A stretch of 64,000 bases of DNA from Candidatus Binatus sp. (lineage in GTDB: Bacteria; Desulfobacterota; Binatia; Binatales; Binataceae), in NCBI RefSeq assembly GCF_030646925.1, contig NZ_JAUSKL010000038.1, positions 1 through 64,000 of the forward strand, read 5' to 3'. This document shows, one piece after another, positions 52,322 through 62,405 of this stretch. A program made the translations under genes and the position numbers. Under the pieces are notes generated by a model. The model did not search any database. It saw only the letters and a program-made list of their open reading frames with translations, and was not told where the DNA came from. Position 1 is the first letter of the stretch. The number at the start of each line of letters is the position of its first letter.

Positions 52322-53506
52322 TTACGCGACTTCGAACAGTCCCGCGGCTCCCATTCCACCGCCCACGCACATCGTGATCACGACGTACTTGACGCCGCGC
52401 CGTTTGCCTTCGATCAGCGCGTGCCCGACCATGCGCGAGCCGCTCATCCCGTACGGATGCCCGATCGAAATCGCGCCGCCATTCACGTTGAGGCGCTCGT
52501 CGGGGATGCCGAGCTTATCGCGGCAATAGATCACCTGGCAGGCGAACGCCTCGTTCAATTCCCAGAGCCCGATGTCGTCCATCTTGAGGCCGTTGCGCTC
52601 GAGCAATTTCGGCACCGCGAACACCGGCCCGATTCCCATCTCGTCGGGCTCGCATCCCGCGACCGCCATCCCGCGATAAATCCCCAGCGGATGCAGCCCA
52701 CGCTTTTCCGCCTGTTTGGATTCCATCAGGACGCAGGCGGACGCGGCGTCGGAAAGCTGGCTCGCGTTGCCCGCGGTGATGAATCCGCCGGGGCCCTTGA
52801 CCGGCGGCAATTGCAGCAGCCCTTCGAGCGTGGTGCCCGGACGATTGCATTCGTCGCGCTCGAGCGTGACCTCCTGATGCGTCGTCGTGCCGGTCTTCTT
52901 GTCGTCGAAGCGCTTGGTCACCTTGGTCACGACGATCTCGGCATCGAAGAGGCCGGCCTGCTGCGCCTTGAAGGTGCGCTGCTGGCTCTGGAACGAATAC
53001 TGGTCCTGCGCTTCACGCGAAATGTTGTAGCGCTTCGATACTATTTCGGCAGTATCGATCATTGCCATGTACACTGCGGGCGCGCGCTTCAGAACGATGG
53101 GATCGGCCTGCCTGAACGCGTTCATGTGCGCATTCTGCACCAGGCTGATCGATTCGACGCCGCCCGCGACCACGGTTTGCATCCCGTCCACGATGATCTG
53201 CTTCGCCGCCATCGAGATGCTCATCAGGCCCGACGAGCACTGGCGATCGACGCTCTGGCCCGCGATGCTGGTCGGCAACTCGGCGGCGATTGCGGCCTGG
53301 CGTGCGACGTTGAAGCCCTGCGTTCCCTGCTGCAGCGCGGCGCCCATGATCACATCGTCGATCTCGCCGGGTTCGACTTTCGCGCGCTTGATCGCTTCCT
53401 TGATAATCGGCGCGGCCATCGACGGCGATTCGATATCGTTGAATGCGCCGCGATACGCCTTGCCGATCGGCGTGCGGGCGGTTGAAACGATTACGGCTTC
53501 TCTCAT
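52322..53506 (-). CDS. Acetyl-CoA acyltransferase (thiolase)
   Basis: A 394-residue thiolase. The start [20 protein letters not shown] is typical. The acyl-binding Cys is in [16 protein letters not shown], the His in [20 protein letters not shown], and the second Cys in [16 protein letters not shown]. It either condenses acyl-CoA or cleaves ketoacyl-CoA in beta-oxidation. I start at ATG 53506; the frame is open to 53557. The neighbouring degradation genes suggest a catabolic role. Confidence 0.92.
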   Translation of the reverse strand: MREAVIVSTARTPIGKAYRGAFNDIESPSMAAPIIKEAIKRAKVEPGEIDDVIMGAALQQGTQGFNVARQAAIAAELPTSIAGQSVDRQCSSGLMSISMAAKQIIVDGMQTVVAGGVESISLVQNAHMNAFRQADPIVLKRAPAVYMAMIDTAEIVSKRYNISREAQDQYSFQSQQRTFKAQQAGLFDAEIVVTKVTKRFDDKKTGTTTHQEVTLERDECNRPGTTLEGLLQLPPVKGPGGFITAGNASQLSDAASACVLMESKQAEKRGLHPLGIYRGMAVAGCEPDEMGIGPVFAVPKLLERNGLKMDDIGLWELNEAFACQVIYCRDKLGIPDERLNVNGGAISIGHPYGMSGSRMVGHALIEGKRRGVKYVVITMCVGGGMGAAGLFEVA

Positions 53507-53617
53507 GAAGGACTCCCTGATTTCCCGCGCGCCGCGACAATACCGCTCGCCGCGCACTGGCTGATGCGAACAGCTAATCTCATCTGCATCAGCTTGTCAG
53601 TACATTGATCTCACCGC

Positions 53618-55063
53618 TTACTTCGAGACGTGCAGCGGCGGCTTTTTTGCGGCCCACGGACGCGCCTGTTCGAGTTGCGATGCGATCCGAAGCAAGCTCG
53701 CCTCATCGCCGAAGCGTCCTGCGAACTGCACGCCGATCGGCAAGCCGGCGGCGCTCCAGTAAAGCGGCAGCGAGATCGCGGGCTGTCCGGTCGAGTTGAA
53801 CAGCGGCGTGAACGGGCAATACGCAAAAACGTGGCGAGTCCATTCCATCGCGGTCATCGCCTCGCGATTTTGATTGATCTCGCCATGCGCCGCCGGCGGC
53901 CGCGCGATCGTCGGCGTCACATGCAAATCGTACTTCTGAAAGAAAGCGCCGGTCAGCCGCGACAGCGTATTGCCATGCCCCATCGAGCTGATTAGTTCGG
54001 TCGCGGTGCGAGCCTTGCCGTCCTCGTAGCACGCGAGCGTCACCGCTTCGAGGTTGTCCTGGCTCGGTTTGCGGCCGAGATCTGCTGCCGCCGCATCGAT
54101 CGACGACGCGGTGAACGCCGTCCAGATCACGTGCACGTTGCGCAGAAAGGTCTCCCAATCGTAAACCGGGCGATCCTCGACCAGCGTATGCCCGAGGTCC
54201 TCGAGCAACTTCACCGTCTCGTGCACCGCGTTTACGCATTCGGGATCGATCTTTTCTCCAGAAGCGGGCGTTGTCGTCCACGCGATCCTGAGCTTGCCGG
54301 GCGCCGCGCCGACTTCCTGCATATACGGCCGCGCCGGCGGCGCCAGCAAACCGGGCGCACCGACGTCGGCGCCGGCCACCGCGTCGAGCATCGCAGCCGA
54401 GTCGCGCACGCTGCGGCTGACGATAAATTCGATCGCGAGTCCGCACAGCGGATCGGCGTAGTCGGGGCCGGTGGGTACGCGATCGCGCGTCGGCTTGAGA
54501 CCGACCAGCCCATTGCACGACGCCGGGATTCGAATCGATCCGCCGCCGTCGTTCGCATGTGCAATCGGAACGATTCCCGCCGCCACCGCCGCGCCCGATC
54601 CGCCGCTCGATCCGCCGGCGCTGCGGCCTTGCATCCACGGATTGTGCACCGGTCCGAAGAGCGTCGTCTCGGTGGTTGGGTTGTAGCCGAATTCGGGCGT
54701 CTGTGTGGTGCCGACCAGCACGATACCGGCGCGGCGGAAGCGCGCCATCAGTTCGGTGTCTTCCTTCGGCACGAATCCTTGCGTCAGCTTCGATCCCATG
54801 TCGCAGCGCACGTTTTTCGCGTGGACAATAAGCTCCTTGATCACGAACGGCACGCCGGTGAACGGTCCTTTAGGCAAGCCCGCCGCGATCTCCGCGTCGG
54901 CGAGCGCCGGCAAAGTTTGCAGCACGGCGTTCAGTTTCGGATTGACCTTCGCAATTCCCGCGAGCGCGGCTTCCTTGAGTTCCTTGGGCGTTACTTCCTT
55001 GCGCTCGACCAGCGCCGCAAGCCCGAGTCCGTCGAGGGAACTATAGTCGTTGAGCGAAATCAT
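53618..55063 (-). CDS. Amidase (amidase signature family), second copy
   Basis: A 481-residue amidase: Lys in [15 protein letters not shown], Ser in [14 protein letters not shown], and Ser in [18 protein letters not shown]. This matches the Ser-cis-Ser-Lys family. It differs in sequence from the amidase at 44.9-46.4 kb. It lies between thiolase and alcohol dehydrogenase genes on the same strand, separated from both by more than 100 bases, so it is probably one component of a substrate-degradation cluster. Confidence 0.9.
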   Translation of the reverse strand: MISLNDYSSLDGLGLAALVERKEVTPKELKEAALAGIAKVNPKLNAVLQTLPALADAEIAAGLPKGPFTGVPFVIKELIVHAKNVRCDMGSKLTQGFVPKEDTELMARFRRAGIVLVGTTQTPEFGYNPTTETTLFGPVHNPWMQGRSAGGSSGGSGAAVAAGIVPIAHANDGGGSIRIPASCNGLVGLKPTRDRVPTGPDYADPLCGLAIEFIVSRSVRDSAAMLDAVAGADVGAPGLLAPPARPYMQEVGAAPGKLRIAWTTTPASGEKIDPECVNAVHETVKLLEDLGHTLVEDRPVYDWETFLRNVHVIWTAFTASSIDAAAADLGRKPSQDNLEAVTLACYEDGKARTATELISSMGHGNTLSRLTGAFFQKYDLHVTPTIARPPAAHGEINQNREAMTAMEWTRHVFAYCPFTPLFNSTGQPAISLPLYWSAAGLPIGVQFAGRFGDEASLLRIASQLEQARPWAAKKPPLHVSK

Positions 55064-55240
55064 TTTTTTCGTGGTCCTCCGGCAATCGTGAATTATCGTG
55101 CAACCAAATCGCGTAGCGATATAATGCCGCGTACCACACTTTTCATCGAGTTTGCGAGTTACGCGTCGAACGGCGTAAACGCCCGCATCCGATCGGTCTG
55201 CGACCGGTGGTGACCTGACAGTCCCGACGCTTTCTCGGCG

Positions 55241-56290
55241 TTAGAAAGTAATCAGCGGCTTGATTACTCCGTCGAGCTTTTGATCCATCACTTTGAATGC
55301 CTCGTCGAGCCGATCGAACGGGAACGTATGCGTCGTCATCGCGGTCGGATCGACGCGCTTATTTTGAAGCAGGAGCAGCATCCGCTCCATCCTGAGGCGT
55401 CCGCCGGGACAAAGGCCCGTTCGGATCGATTTTTCCGCCATCCCGACGCCCCAATCGAGCCGCGGGATACCGACCAGATCGCCCTTGCCGTGATAGCCGA
55501 CATTTGAAACCGTGCCGCCCGGCTTGGTGACCTTCATCGCGTTTTGAAACGAGACCTCGGAGCCGAGCGCTTCGATCGCGCAATCGACGCCGCGGCCGCC
55601 GGTGAGTTCTATGATACGCGCGACGGGATCTTCCTTGCTGAAATCGACGATCACGTCGGCGCCGTAGGACTTCGCCAGTTCGCAGCGCTTTGGAATGGAA
55701 TCGACGCCGATGATCAGTCCCGCGCCGCGGAGTTTCGCGCCTGCGATCGCCATCAGGCCCACTGAGCCCAGTGCGAATACGGCTACCGCGCCGCCGATCG
55801 GGATGTCGCCATTCTCGGCAGCCATTGAACCCGTCGTCATCATGTCGCAGCAATAAACGGCGGCATCGTCGGATACGCCGCTCGGGATCAGCGCCATGTT
55901 CGCATCGGCCTCATTGACGTGGAAATATTCGGCGAACACGCCGTCCTTCAGATTGGCGAATTTCCAACCGCCGAGCGGCGCGCTCGATTGCGACGGATGC
56001 CCGGCTTGCGATGCGAGTTCGCCCCAATCGGGCGTGATCGCGCCGACCACCACGCGATCGCCGCGCTTGAACAGCTTCACCTCGGAGCCGACTTCATGCA
56101 CGACGCCGACGGCTTCGTGGCCGAGCGTGAGATTCTCGCGCGGACCAATCGCGCCGTGCACGGTGTGCGAATCCGAAGTGCAGATCAGCGCCTTGGCGGT
56201 TTTGACGATCGCGTCGTTGGGGCCGGCCTTGGGAATCGGCTTGTCCATGAAGCCGACGTTGTGCAGCGATTTCATGACGAAGGTTTTCAT
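55241..56290 (-). CDS. Zinc-dependent secondary alcohol dehydrogenase (CbADH-like)
   Basis: A 349-residue MDR protein. Catalytic zinc ligands are Cys37 (ALICTSDSHTV) and His58/Glu59 (TLGHEAVGVVHEVGSEV), with Asp in CCDMMTTGS. GVFAEYFHVNEAD and LRGAGLIIGVDS also fit the bacterial secondary-ADH (isopropanol dehydrogenase) subfamily, which has only the catalytic zinc. At the end of the second Rossmann strand the sequence is GVDS rather than GVGSR of NADP enzymes, suggesting an NAD preference. It lies upstream of the amidase and downstream of the amidohydrolase. Confidence 0.85.
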   Translation of the reverse strand: MKTFVMKSLHNVGFMDKPIPKAGPNDAIVKTAKALICTSDSHTVHGAIGPRENLTLGHEAVGVVHEVGSEVKLFKRGDRVVVGAITPDWGELASQAGHPSQSSAPLGGWKFANLKDGVFAEYFHVNEADANMALIPSGVSDDAAVYCCDMMTTGSMAAENGDIPIGGAVAVFALGSVGLMAIAGAKLRGAGLIIGVDSIPKRCELAKSYGADVIVDFSKEDPVARIIELTGGRGVDCAIEALGSEVSFQNAMKVTKPGGTVSNVGYHGKGDLVGIPRLDWGVGMAEKSIRTGLCPGGRLRMERMLLLLQNKRVDPTAMTTHTFPFDRLDEAFKVMDQKLDGVIKPLITF

Positions 56291-56320
56291 GCCGGCGCCT
56301 CCAAGCCTCGACGAAATGGA

Positions 56321-57796
56321 CTAGCGAGATGCGTGCTGTTCGGGGCTTGCTTCCGCGAGCAGCGCCGCAGCGGCTTTCTCGACCCGCGTACCTTTGAAAA
56401 AGTTCGGATTGGCTTCGCCCCAGAATCGAACCGGATTGGCGAACACGAAATCGCGGAAGTCATCGTCGGTGATGAGATTGTCTTCGACCAGTTCGTAGGC
56501 CTCGGGTACCACGTCGTTCATGTTCTGGACGTCGAAGTGTCCGATATCGGAGCCGAAGAGAACGTTGAGCTTGGCGTTGTACGGATTCGCTTTTCGATTG
56601 AAGGCGTACGAGTTCAGCGGATCGTCGGCTTCGCACCCGAAGTAGAAATTGCGGGTGAACAGTTCGCGGATATCTTCAGCGCGTTCGATTTTGCACGCGG
56701 CGTAATCGTCGAGTTCGCGAAGCCCGCCGGTCGCGACGCTCTGTTCGGCTTGCAGGCTCGCTTCGATTCCATCGATCTTGTTTTCGAGCCATCGGCCGCC
56801 GTACTGGCGCATTAGTTTTGCCAGCAGCGGACGATTCAGGTTGGCCGGGTTCACTTCCTCGAGCGCTTCGCGGTTGCGCTTCTTCCAGTGGCCAATCAGA
56901 TCGCTGTAGAGCCCGCAGGCCCATCCGACGCCGCCTTCGAGGAATCCCATTTTGAGAGTCGGGAAACGGCGCGTGACGCCGCCCAGAAACATCGCCTTGC
57001 AAACGGCCTCGCTGGCTGCGGCGAAATGCCCGATATGATTGAAAACGAAATTGCTCGGAGAGACGCGCAGCCCCGAGCCGCGCGAGCCGGAATGAAAGGT
57101 CGGCGAGATGCCGAGTTCGACGCACTTCGCCCACACCGGATCGTAGTTGTATTCGCTGTCGAGGCCGAGCATGTCGAACCAGGTCGCGAAGCGCGCGGCG
57201 TCGGGGGTCTTTTCGAGGATCGCGGGAATCGGGCGTCGCACCAGGCTGGCCATCATCACGACCTTCAGTCCCAGCGAGACGACGTGCTCGAGTTCGGCGA
57301 TCGCTTCGTCGGGCGTATGCATCGGAATCACTGCGGCGGGCGTCAGCCGATCGGCGAAATCCGAAAAATAGTCGGCGACGAAATTGTTGAATGCACGGCA
57401 GGTGACGCGCCGCGTCTCATCGTCGGGATGAAACGGCACGCCGAGTCCCGAAGTTGGATAAAGGACGCAGAAATCGATGCCGAATTCGTCGAGGCGCTGA
57501 TAGAGCAGATTCGGCATCAGCTCGGTCGCGCGATCGAGGGTGTTTTTGGTCGGGATCGGCCAGAATGCCTCCTGCGCGCGGCGTTTGCGCTTACGATCCT
57601 CGCTGGTCTCGTCGAGCGCTTTCGCGACGCGGCCGTTGAATGAGCGAAAGCCGTCGACGGCGCGCTGCCCGCCGTGCTTTTGCAATTGCTCGAGGATGAT
57701 GGGACCGAATTCGAGCCAGTGACCGTCGGCATCGATGACGGGATGCTTGAGACTTGCGCGAATCTTCTGCGCGTGGGAACCGTTCTCGCTGGACAT
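56321..57796 (-). CDS. Amidohydrolase family (TIM-barrel metal-dependent hydrolase)
   Basis: A 491-residue protein of the amidohydrolase-2 family. It has VIDADGHWLEFGPIILEQL near residue 20, FHSGSRGSGLRVSPSNFVFN, HIGHFAAASEAVCKAMFLGG and, near the C-terminus, LNVLFGSDIGHFDV with the metal-binding Asp. Related enzymes decarboxylate or hydrolyse aromatic and lipid-like acids. The substrate is unknown. It ends 30 bases upstream of the alcohol dehydrogenase start and is probably co-transcribed with it. Confidence 0.85.
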   Translation of the reverse strand: MSSENGSHAQKIRASLKHPVIDADGHWLEFGPIILEQLQKHGGQRAVDGFRSFNGRVAKALDETSEDRKRKRRAQEAFWPIPTKNTLDRATELMPNLLYQRLDEFGIDFCVLYPTSGLGVPFHPDDETRRVTCRAFNNFVADYFSDFADRLTPAAVIPMHTPDEAIAELEHVVSLGLKVVMMASLVRRPIPAILEKTPDAARFATWFDMLGLDSEYNYDPVWAKCVELGISPTFHSGSRGSGLRVSPSNFVFNHIGHFAAASEAVCKAMFLGGVTRRFPTLKMGFLEGGVGWACGLYSDLIGHWKKRNREALEEVNPANLNRPLLAKLMRQYGGRWLENKIDGIEASLQAEQSVATGGLRELDDYAACKIERAEDIRELFTRNFYFGCEADDPLNSYAFNRKANPYNAKLNVLFGSDIGHFDVQNMNDVVPEAYELVEDNLITDDDFRDFVFANPVRFWGEANPNFFKGTRVEKAAAALLAEASPEQHASR

Positions 57797-57905
57797 CGGA
57801 TTGCCTCCGGGATTTTTTGCTGGCGATACCGACCGAGCTTAGTATCGAAACGCCGCTGCGGCCAAGTGGTGGAGGAATTTAGAATCCATATTTGCTTGAA
57901 CGGCA

Positions 57906-58958
57906 CTACAGTCGCTGCGCGGCTTGCCATCCGAGTTCGGCCATCAGGCGCGCCCGCGCGCCGCGCTCGGCAGCGTCGGGACCGCTCGCATTGCCCATCT
58001 TCGCGCGCATCGCGATTCCCTGCGCGATCGCTGCGCCGCGGAAAAATGAAAACGCGTCGAAGAACGTCATGTCGCTCACGTCGTCGCGTCCGACGCGTTC
58101 GCAATACTTCGCGATGAAATCCTCTTCGGTGGGGATGCCGAGCGCTTTCAAATCGAGTCCCTGGAAGCTCAGCACGCCGTCGATCCCAGGCGGGCAATGA
58201 TACGGCCGGCAGCACCACGCGATATCGCCCAGCGGATGCCCCAGCGTGGACAATTCCCAATCGAGCACCGCGACGATTTTCGGCTCGGTCGGATGAAATA
58301 TAATGTTCTCGATGCGATAGTCGCCGTGCGCGATCGTGGTCTCGTCGCGCGCCGGGATGTGATCGCGCACCCACGCGATGAGCTTGTCCATCTCGGGGAT
58401 TTCTTCGAACTTCGACGCTTCGTACTGCTTCGTCCAGCGCGCGACCTGGCGCGCGACGTACGCCTGCGGGCGTCCGAAATCGCCGAGGCCGACCGCCGCG
58501 TAATCGACTTTGTGCAGGCGCGCGAGCACGTCGTTCAACGAGTCGTAGCACGCCGCGCGCTCGTCGAGACTCGAATCGGGCATCAGCGGATCGCGCATGA
58601 TGCGTCCATCGACGCATTCCATGACGAAAAACGCGGTGCCGATCACCGCCGGATCCTCGCATAGCAGATGGACGCGCGGCACCGGAACGTCGGTGTTCGC
58701 GAGCGCGTTGATGATGCGGTATTCGCGCTCGACCTGATGCGCCGATTGCAGCAGCGTGCCGGGCGGCTTTTTGCGCATCACGTAGCGCTCGCGTGGCGTT
58801 TGCAGCATGAAGGTCGGATTCGATTGGCCGCCGACGAATTGCCGCACCGTCAGAGGTCCGCTGAAATCCGGCATGCGTTCGCTGAGATAGCGCTCGAGCG
58901 ACGATTCGTCGAAGCGATGGTTCTCTCTGACCGGTGAGACTTCCTGCTCGATCGCCAT
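57906..58958 (-). CDS. ACAD10/11-like phosphotransferase
   Basis: A 350-residue APH-fold protein. The nucleotide loop is QFVGGQSNPTFML and the catalytic loop IAHGDYRIENIIFHP (His-Gly-Asp-x4-Asn); VLDWELSTLGHPLGDIAW is the metal-binding region. This is the phosphotransferase subfamily that partners with acyl-CoA dehydrogenases (ACAD10/11), phosphorylating 4-hydroxyacyl-CoA. No acyl-CoA dehydrogenase is in the window. It is first of the minus-strand catabolic run ending at the thiolase. Confidence 0.88.
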   Translation of the reverse strand: MAIEQEVSPVRENHRFDESSLERYLSERMPDFSGPLTVRQFVGGQSNPTFMLQTPRERYVMRKKPPGTLLQSAHQVEREYRIINALANTDVPVPRVHLLCEDPAVIGTAFFVMECVDGRIMRDPLMPDSSLDERAACYDSLNDVLARLHKVDYAAVGLGDFGRPQAYVARQVARWTKQYEASKFEEIPEMDKLIAWVRDHIPARDETTIAHGDYRIENIIFHPTEPKIVAVLDWELSTLGHPLGDIAWCCRPYHCPPGIDGVLSFQGLDLKALGIPTEEDFIAKYCERVGRDDVSDMTFFDAFSFFRGAAIAQGIAMRAKMGNASGPDAAERGARARLMAELGWQAAQRL

Positions 58959-59054
58959 TTTCCGAACTCCAGTGAAGCGCGCGAATCTGAAAACGATGGC
59001 TAGTTTACCGCCGCCGGCGCGCGATTGAACAGAACAATCGCGGGGTCCCGCGCC

Positions 59055-59094
59055 GCAAAAAAGAAACGCCGCAATCTCGATTGAGACTGCGGCG
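59055..59094 (-). terminator. Intrinsic terminator downstream of the Crp/Fnr gene
   Basis: A 12-bp stem (arms CGCCGCAGTCTC and GAGATTGCGGCG on the minus strand, with one G-T wobble) closes a 4-base loop and is followed by TTTCTTTTTT. It lies 75 bases after the regulator stop, between it and the phosphotransferase start, so the regulator is transcribed separately from the catabolic genes. Confidence 0.8.
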
Positions 59095-59168
59095 TCGTTG
59101 ATCGAAGGGCTTTTATCATACAGCCGTGATGCGAGTCACGACTTTAGTGATGCACGCAACAGCGACGA

Positions 59169-59993
59169 TCACGCGGTGTGTGCGTTTACCGATTGAGCAA
59201 GTTTATCGACTTGCACGACCAACTGGCGCCCTTGCCGCGTGAGAAATCGTTCGCGCTCGAGTTGCGCGAGATGCTCGGTGACGCGCGGCCGCGAAGCGCC
59301 GACCAGATTCGCAATGTCCTTGTGGCTGAACGACACCCGCAGCAGCGTGCCGCGCGATTCCTCGATACCGAAATCCGAGCACAGCTCGAGCAGCGCGACC
59401 CCGATCCGATCGTGAAGGCCGAGACTCAGAAAACTCGAGCTGCGCAACAGCAGCCGGTACCATTGCCTGAGATTGTTCTGCTGAAAAACCTTGGAGGGCG
59501 ACTCACCCGCATTTTCGGCGATGCCGTCGAAGGTGTTCCAGTTCAAACTGCCGACCCTGCAATCGTTGTAGGCTTCGCATTGAAAATCGAAGTGGCTGAT
59601 CGGCAGCGTGGGGAACTGGGGAATCGGCCCCGGCGCAATCAACGCGACGGTGACCCGTTCGCGCCGCGCGTTCAGGCACGTGATGCGCGCGATGCCGCTC
59701 ACCAGGATATGAGCCGCTGACGACATCTCCCGCTCGAGCAGGATTATGTCGCGTCGCTTGAAGTTGCGTAGCGCTAATGCGCTTGCCAAGAGTGTAAGTT
59801 CGGTGCGCGAAAGCCAGGAAAGAGTTTTGAGGCGGGTCAGCTTTTCGAGGTCCGTCTGACGCGAACTCTTGGTTTCATTCAAGTTTGCACCTTCATCAGG
59901 ATGCAACAAGTGGTAGTCCTCCGGCGGCCGGAAGGGAAACGAATTTGTTACCTGGAGTACACCGATCGCGTCCTGCCTTTTACGCCACCACAA
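59169..59993 (-). CDS. Crp/Fnr family transcriptional regulator
   Basis: A 274-residue protein. An N-terminal cNMP-type sensor domain holds LTLLASALALRNFKRRDIILLE and AAHILVSGIARIT. A C-terminal winged helix has VSFSHKDIANLVGASRPRVTEHL, similar in layout to Crp/Fnr recognition helices. There is no N-terminal Cys cluster as in Fnr, so oxygen sensing by Fe-S is unlikely; the ligand is unknown. The frame opens at TTG 59993; later TTG codons are alternative starts. It is divergent from, or near to, the catabolic and Kai genes. Confidence 0.85.
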   Translation of the reverse strand: MWWRKRQDAIGVLQVTNSFPFRPPEDYHLLHPDEGANLNETKSSRQTDLEKLTRLKTLSWLSRTELTLLASALALRNFKRRDIILLEREMSSAAHILVSGIARITCLNARRERVTVALIAPGPIPQFPTLPISHFDFQCEAYNDCRVGSLNWNTFDGIAENAGESPSKVFQQNNLRQWYRLLLRSSSFLSLGLHDRIGVALLELCSDFGIEESRGTLLRVSFSHKDIANLVGASRPRVTEHLAQLERERFLTRQGRQLVVQVDKLAQSVNAHTA

Positions 59994-60128
59994 TTAGTTA
60001 TCAAAATGCAATCTGATAGTCAACTCGATACCGGCGGGCGGCGTCTGCTGAGCGGTTTGCCGGCGGCAATCAACACGCGGACTGAGGATTTCAGCAATGG
60101 GCGGTCCCTGGCGCGCGGAGGCGGGCGT

Positions 60129-60299
60129 TCAGTCGGCCTGCGGAGGCTGCGGTCCGGGGACCATCCCCTCCAAATCGGGATCCTGGCCCTGCGGAGGCGC
60201 GGGGTCGTTCTGCTTTTGTGCGGCACGCCTCTGCCGGCGGGCTTCCTTGTCCTGCTGCTTCTGTTTGCGAGACTGCTCTTTGCGGCGTTTGTTATCCAC
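60129..60299 (-). CDS. Small basic, Gln-rich protein of unknown function
   Basis: A 56-residue open frame that starts at GTG 60299 behind a GGGAAGGA ribosome site with 8-base spacing. It opens DNKRRKEQSRKQKQQDKEA and ends PDLEGMVPGPQPPQAD. The Lys/Arg/Gln-rich helical first half and the acidic-proline tail look like those of small conserved proteins in Gram-negative genomes, but I do not recognise a family. Codon choice matches real genes. No other standard start lies in its open frame, which is bounded upstream by a TGA at 60356. Confidence 0.6.
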   Translation of the reverse strand: MDNKRRKEQSRKQKQQDKEARRQRRAAQKQNDPAPPQGQDPDLEGMVPGPQPPQAD

Positions 60300-60601
60300 C
60301 TGATAATCCTTCCCGGTGAGCCGTCGCCGGCGACCGTCGATATCCGATTTGGGTCAGCGCAGGTGTGCCGCGGAAAACTGCGAGGGCTGGGTTGCCGATG
60401 CGGGGCGGCGAAGTCGAGCACTGCGCATGGCAGAGTCTATGCTCTTCATTGAGGCGATGATACTGCGATCGAATGTAGGCCAACTCGTTTCCACAGAATT
60501 GCTTCGAGAATGGTTTTTTTGTCACTTTTGCGGTTTAATCGACCGCACTTGCGCTGATACGTTATTGGAGGCAGCGTGTTCGACAAAGTAGAGACTCGCA
60601 G
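60300..60601. other. Intergenic region upstream of kaiC
   Basis: A region of about 300 bases with no convincing gene. It should hold the promoters of the small minus-strand gene and of kaiC. A GGAGG box lies about 30 bases before the kaiC ATG, too far to act as its ribosome site. I see no convincing repeat or RNA structure. Confidence 0.5.
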
Positions 60602-62329
60602 ATGAAGAATTCGAAGTCTAACAAGACCAAATCCGTCAGCCTGCCCAAGGCTCCAACCGGCATTCAAGGTCTGGACGAGATTACTTTTGGGGGATTTCCG
60701 AAGGGACGTTCCAGCCTGATCTGCGGCAGCGCCGGATGCGGAAAGACGTTGCTGGGCTTGGAGTTTTTGGTAAATGGCGCCCGGCAATTTAACGAGCCGG
60801 GGGTGTTCTTAGCATTCGAGGAGAGTCCGCAAGAGCTGATTGCGAACGTTTCCTCGTTGAAATTTGACCTCGACAGACTGGCCGAGGACGGTTTGGTAAC
60901 GCTCGATCATGTTCGGATCGAGCGCGCCGAAATCGAGGAGAGCGGTGAGTACGATCTCGAGGGCCTGTTCATCCGTTTGGAACATGCAATCGATAAAATC
61001 GGAGCAAAGCGGGTGGTGCTCGACACGCTCGAGGGATTGTTCGCGGGCTTCTCGAATGAGGGTATAATCCGGGCGGAATTGCGCCGCCTTTTTCAATTCC
61101 TCAAAGACAAGGGCGTGACCTCGGTCATAACCGCCGAGCGCGGCGATGTGACGCTGACGCGGCAGGGACTCGAGGAGTACGTCGCTGATTGCGTGATCCT
61201 GCTCGACAATCGAATCAACGATCAGGTCTCGACGCGGCGGCTCAGGATTATAAAGTATCGAGGCTCAAGCCACGGTGCGAATGAGTATCCATTCCTGATC
61301 GACGAGGGCGGTTTTTCAGTGCTGCCAATTACGTCGCTGGGCTTGCAGCATCAGGTTTCCAATGAAGCCGTGCCGACCGGGGTGCCCGACCTCGATGCGA
61401 TGCTGGGAGTAGGCGGCTACTATCGCGGCAGCAGCATCCTCGTTTCCGGTACCGCGGGCACCGGGAAATCGACGCTAGCGTCGTCGCTGGTGATCTCCGC
61501 CAATCAACGCGGTGAGCGTGCACTGTATTTTTCGTTCGAAGAGTCGCCGGGCCAGATTGTTCGCAACATGCGTTCGGTCGGAATCGATTTGCAGCCGGGA
61601 ATCAACAAGGGCCTGTTAAAGATCAATGCTAATCGGCCGGCCTTCTTCGGGCTCGAGATGCACCTGGTGTCGATTCATAAGTTGATTAACGAGTTCAAGC
61701 CAGCGGTAGTGGTGATCGACCCGATCACGAGTTTGGTCTCGGCCTCGAACTACGATGACGTGCGTGCGATGCTGACGCGCCTGATCGACTTTCTCAAATT
61801 CGAAAAGATCACCGGCTTATTCACCAGCCTTTCCAACGTCGATGCCAACTTCGAAAAAACCGATATCGAGGTGTCTTCATTGATGGACACCTGGTTGCTG
61901 CTAAGCGATATCGAATTGAACGGAGAGCGTAATCGCGGCCTGTATGTTCTCAAATCGCGCGGCATGGCGCATTCGAATCAGATTCGCGAGTTCATACTAA
62001 GCAGAAACGGGATCAAATTGATCGACGTTTACGTGGGTACCGGCGGCGTCTTAACCGGTTCGTCGCGGCTTGCGCAAGAAGCCCGCGATCAGGAAGATGT
62101 TGTTGCACGCCGGCAGGAAGTTGAAATGAGGTCTGCGTCGCTTGAGCGCAAGCGCAAGTCACTCGAGGCGCAGATTGGTGTATTGCGCGCGGAATTTCAG
62201 GCCGAGGCAGCTGAAATAGGGCGTCTGGTTTCGCAGCAGGAACAGCGCGACCAGCGGCTGGCCGAGGAGCGTTCCCAGATGGCGAGCAGCCGGAAAAACA
62301 ACTCGCGACTCGGCACTGGCAGAGGTTGA
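60602..62329 (+). CDS. kaiC: KaiC-like circadian clock/signalling ATPase
   Basis: A 575-residue double-domain KaiC. CI has P-loop GSAGCGKT (residues 42-49) and the catalytic Glu pair FEESPQEL (E73/E74). CII has P-loop GTAGTGKS (283-290) and FEESPGQI (E313/E314). The autophosphorylation site of cyanobacterial KaiC (Ser-Thr) reads Ser-Ser here (EVSSLMDTW, S425/S426). A long coiled coil follows (about 495-560), then a short tail. It is paired with kaiB and a PAS kinase, without kaiA, as in non-cyanobacterial Kai systems thought to act in stress or light signalling. Confidence 0.93.
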   Translation: MKNSKSNKTKSVSLPKAPTGIQGLDEITFGGFPKGRSSLICGSAGCGKTLLGLEFLVNGARQFNEPGVFLAFEESPQELIANVSSLKFDLDRLAEDGLVTLDHVRIERAEIEESGEYDLEGLFIRLEHAIDKIGAKRVVLDTLEGLFAGFSNEGIIRAELRRLFQFLKDKGVTSVITAERGDVTLTRQGLEEYVADCVILLDNRINDQVSTRRLRIIKYRGSSHGANEYPFLIDEGGFSVLPITSLGLQHQVSNEAVPTGVPDLDAMLGVGGYYRGSSILVSGTAGTGKSTLASSLVISANQRGERALYFSFEESPGQIVRNMRSVGIDLQPGINKGLLKINANRPAFFGLEMHLVSIHKLINEFKPAVVVIDPITSLVSASNYDDVRAMLTRLIDFLKFEKITGLFTSLSNVDANFEKTDIEVSSLMDTWLLLSDIELNGERNRGLYVLKSRGMAHSNQIREFILSRNGIKLIDVYVGTGGVLTGSSRLAQEARDQEDVVARRQEVEMRSASLERKRKSLEAQIGVLRAEFQAEAAEIGRLVSQQEQRDQRLAEERSQMASSRKNNSRLGTGRG

Positions 62330-62405
62330 GCGGAAGGCCAAAAAAACGGGCAGTCCGCAAACCCGTTCTCCAAAGGGAATTAGGAGAAGAGACGCAAAGA
62401 AGATC

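Noticed and set aside
59901-60452. Plus-strand 183-codon frame across the small minus-strand gene
   Set aside because: Its sequence is mostly Arg/Leu/Cys-rich low-quality translation; the opposite-strand 56-codon frame has a better ribosome site and amino acid make-up.
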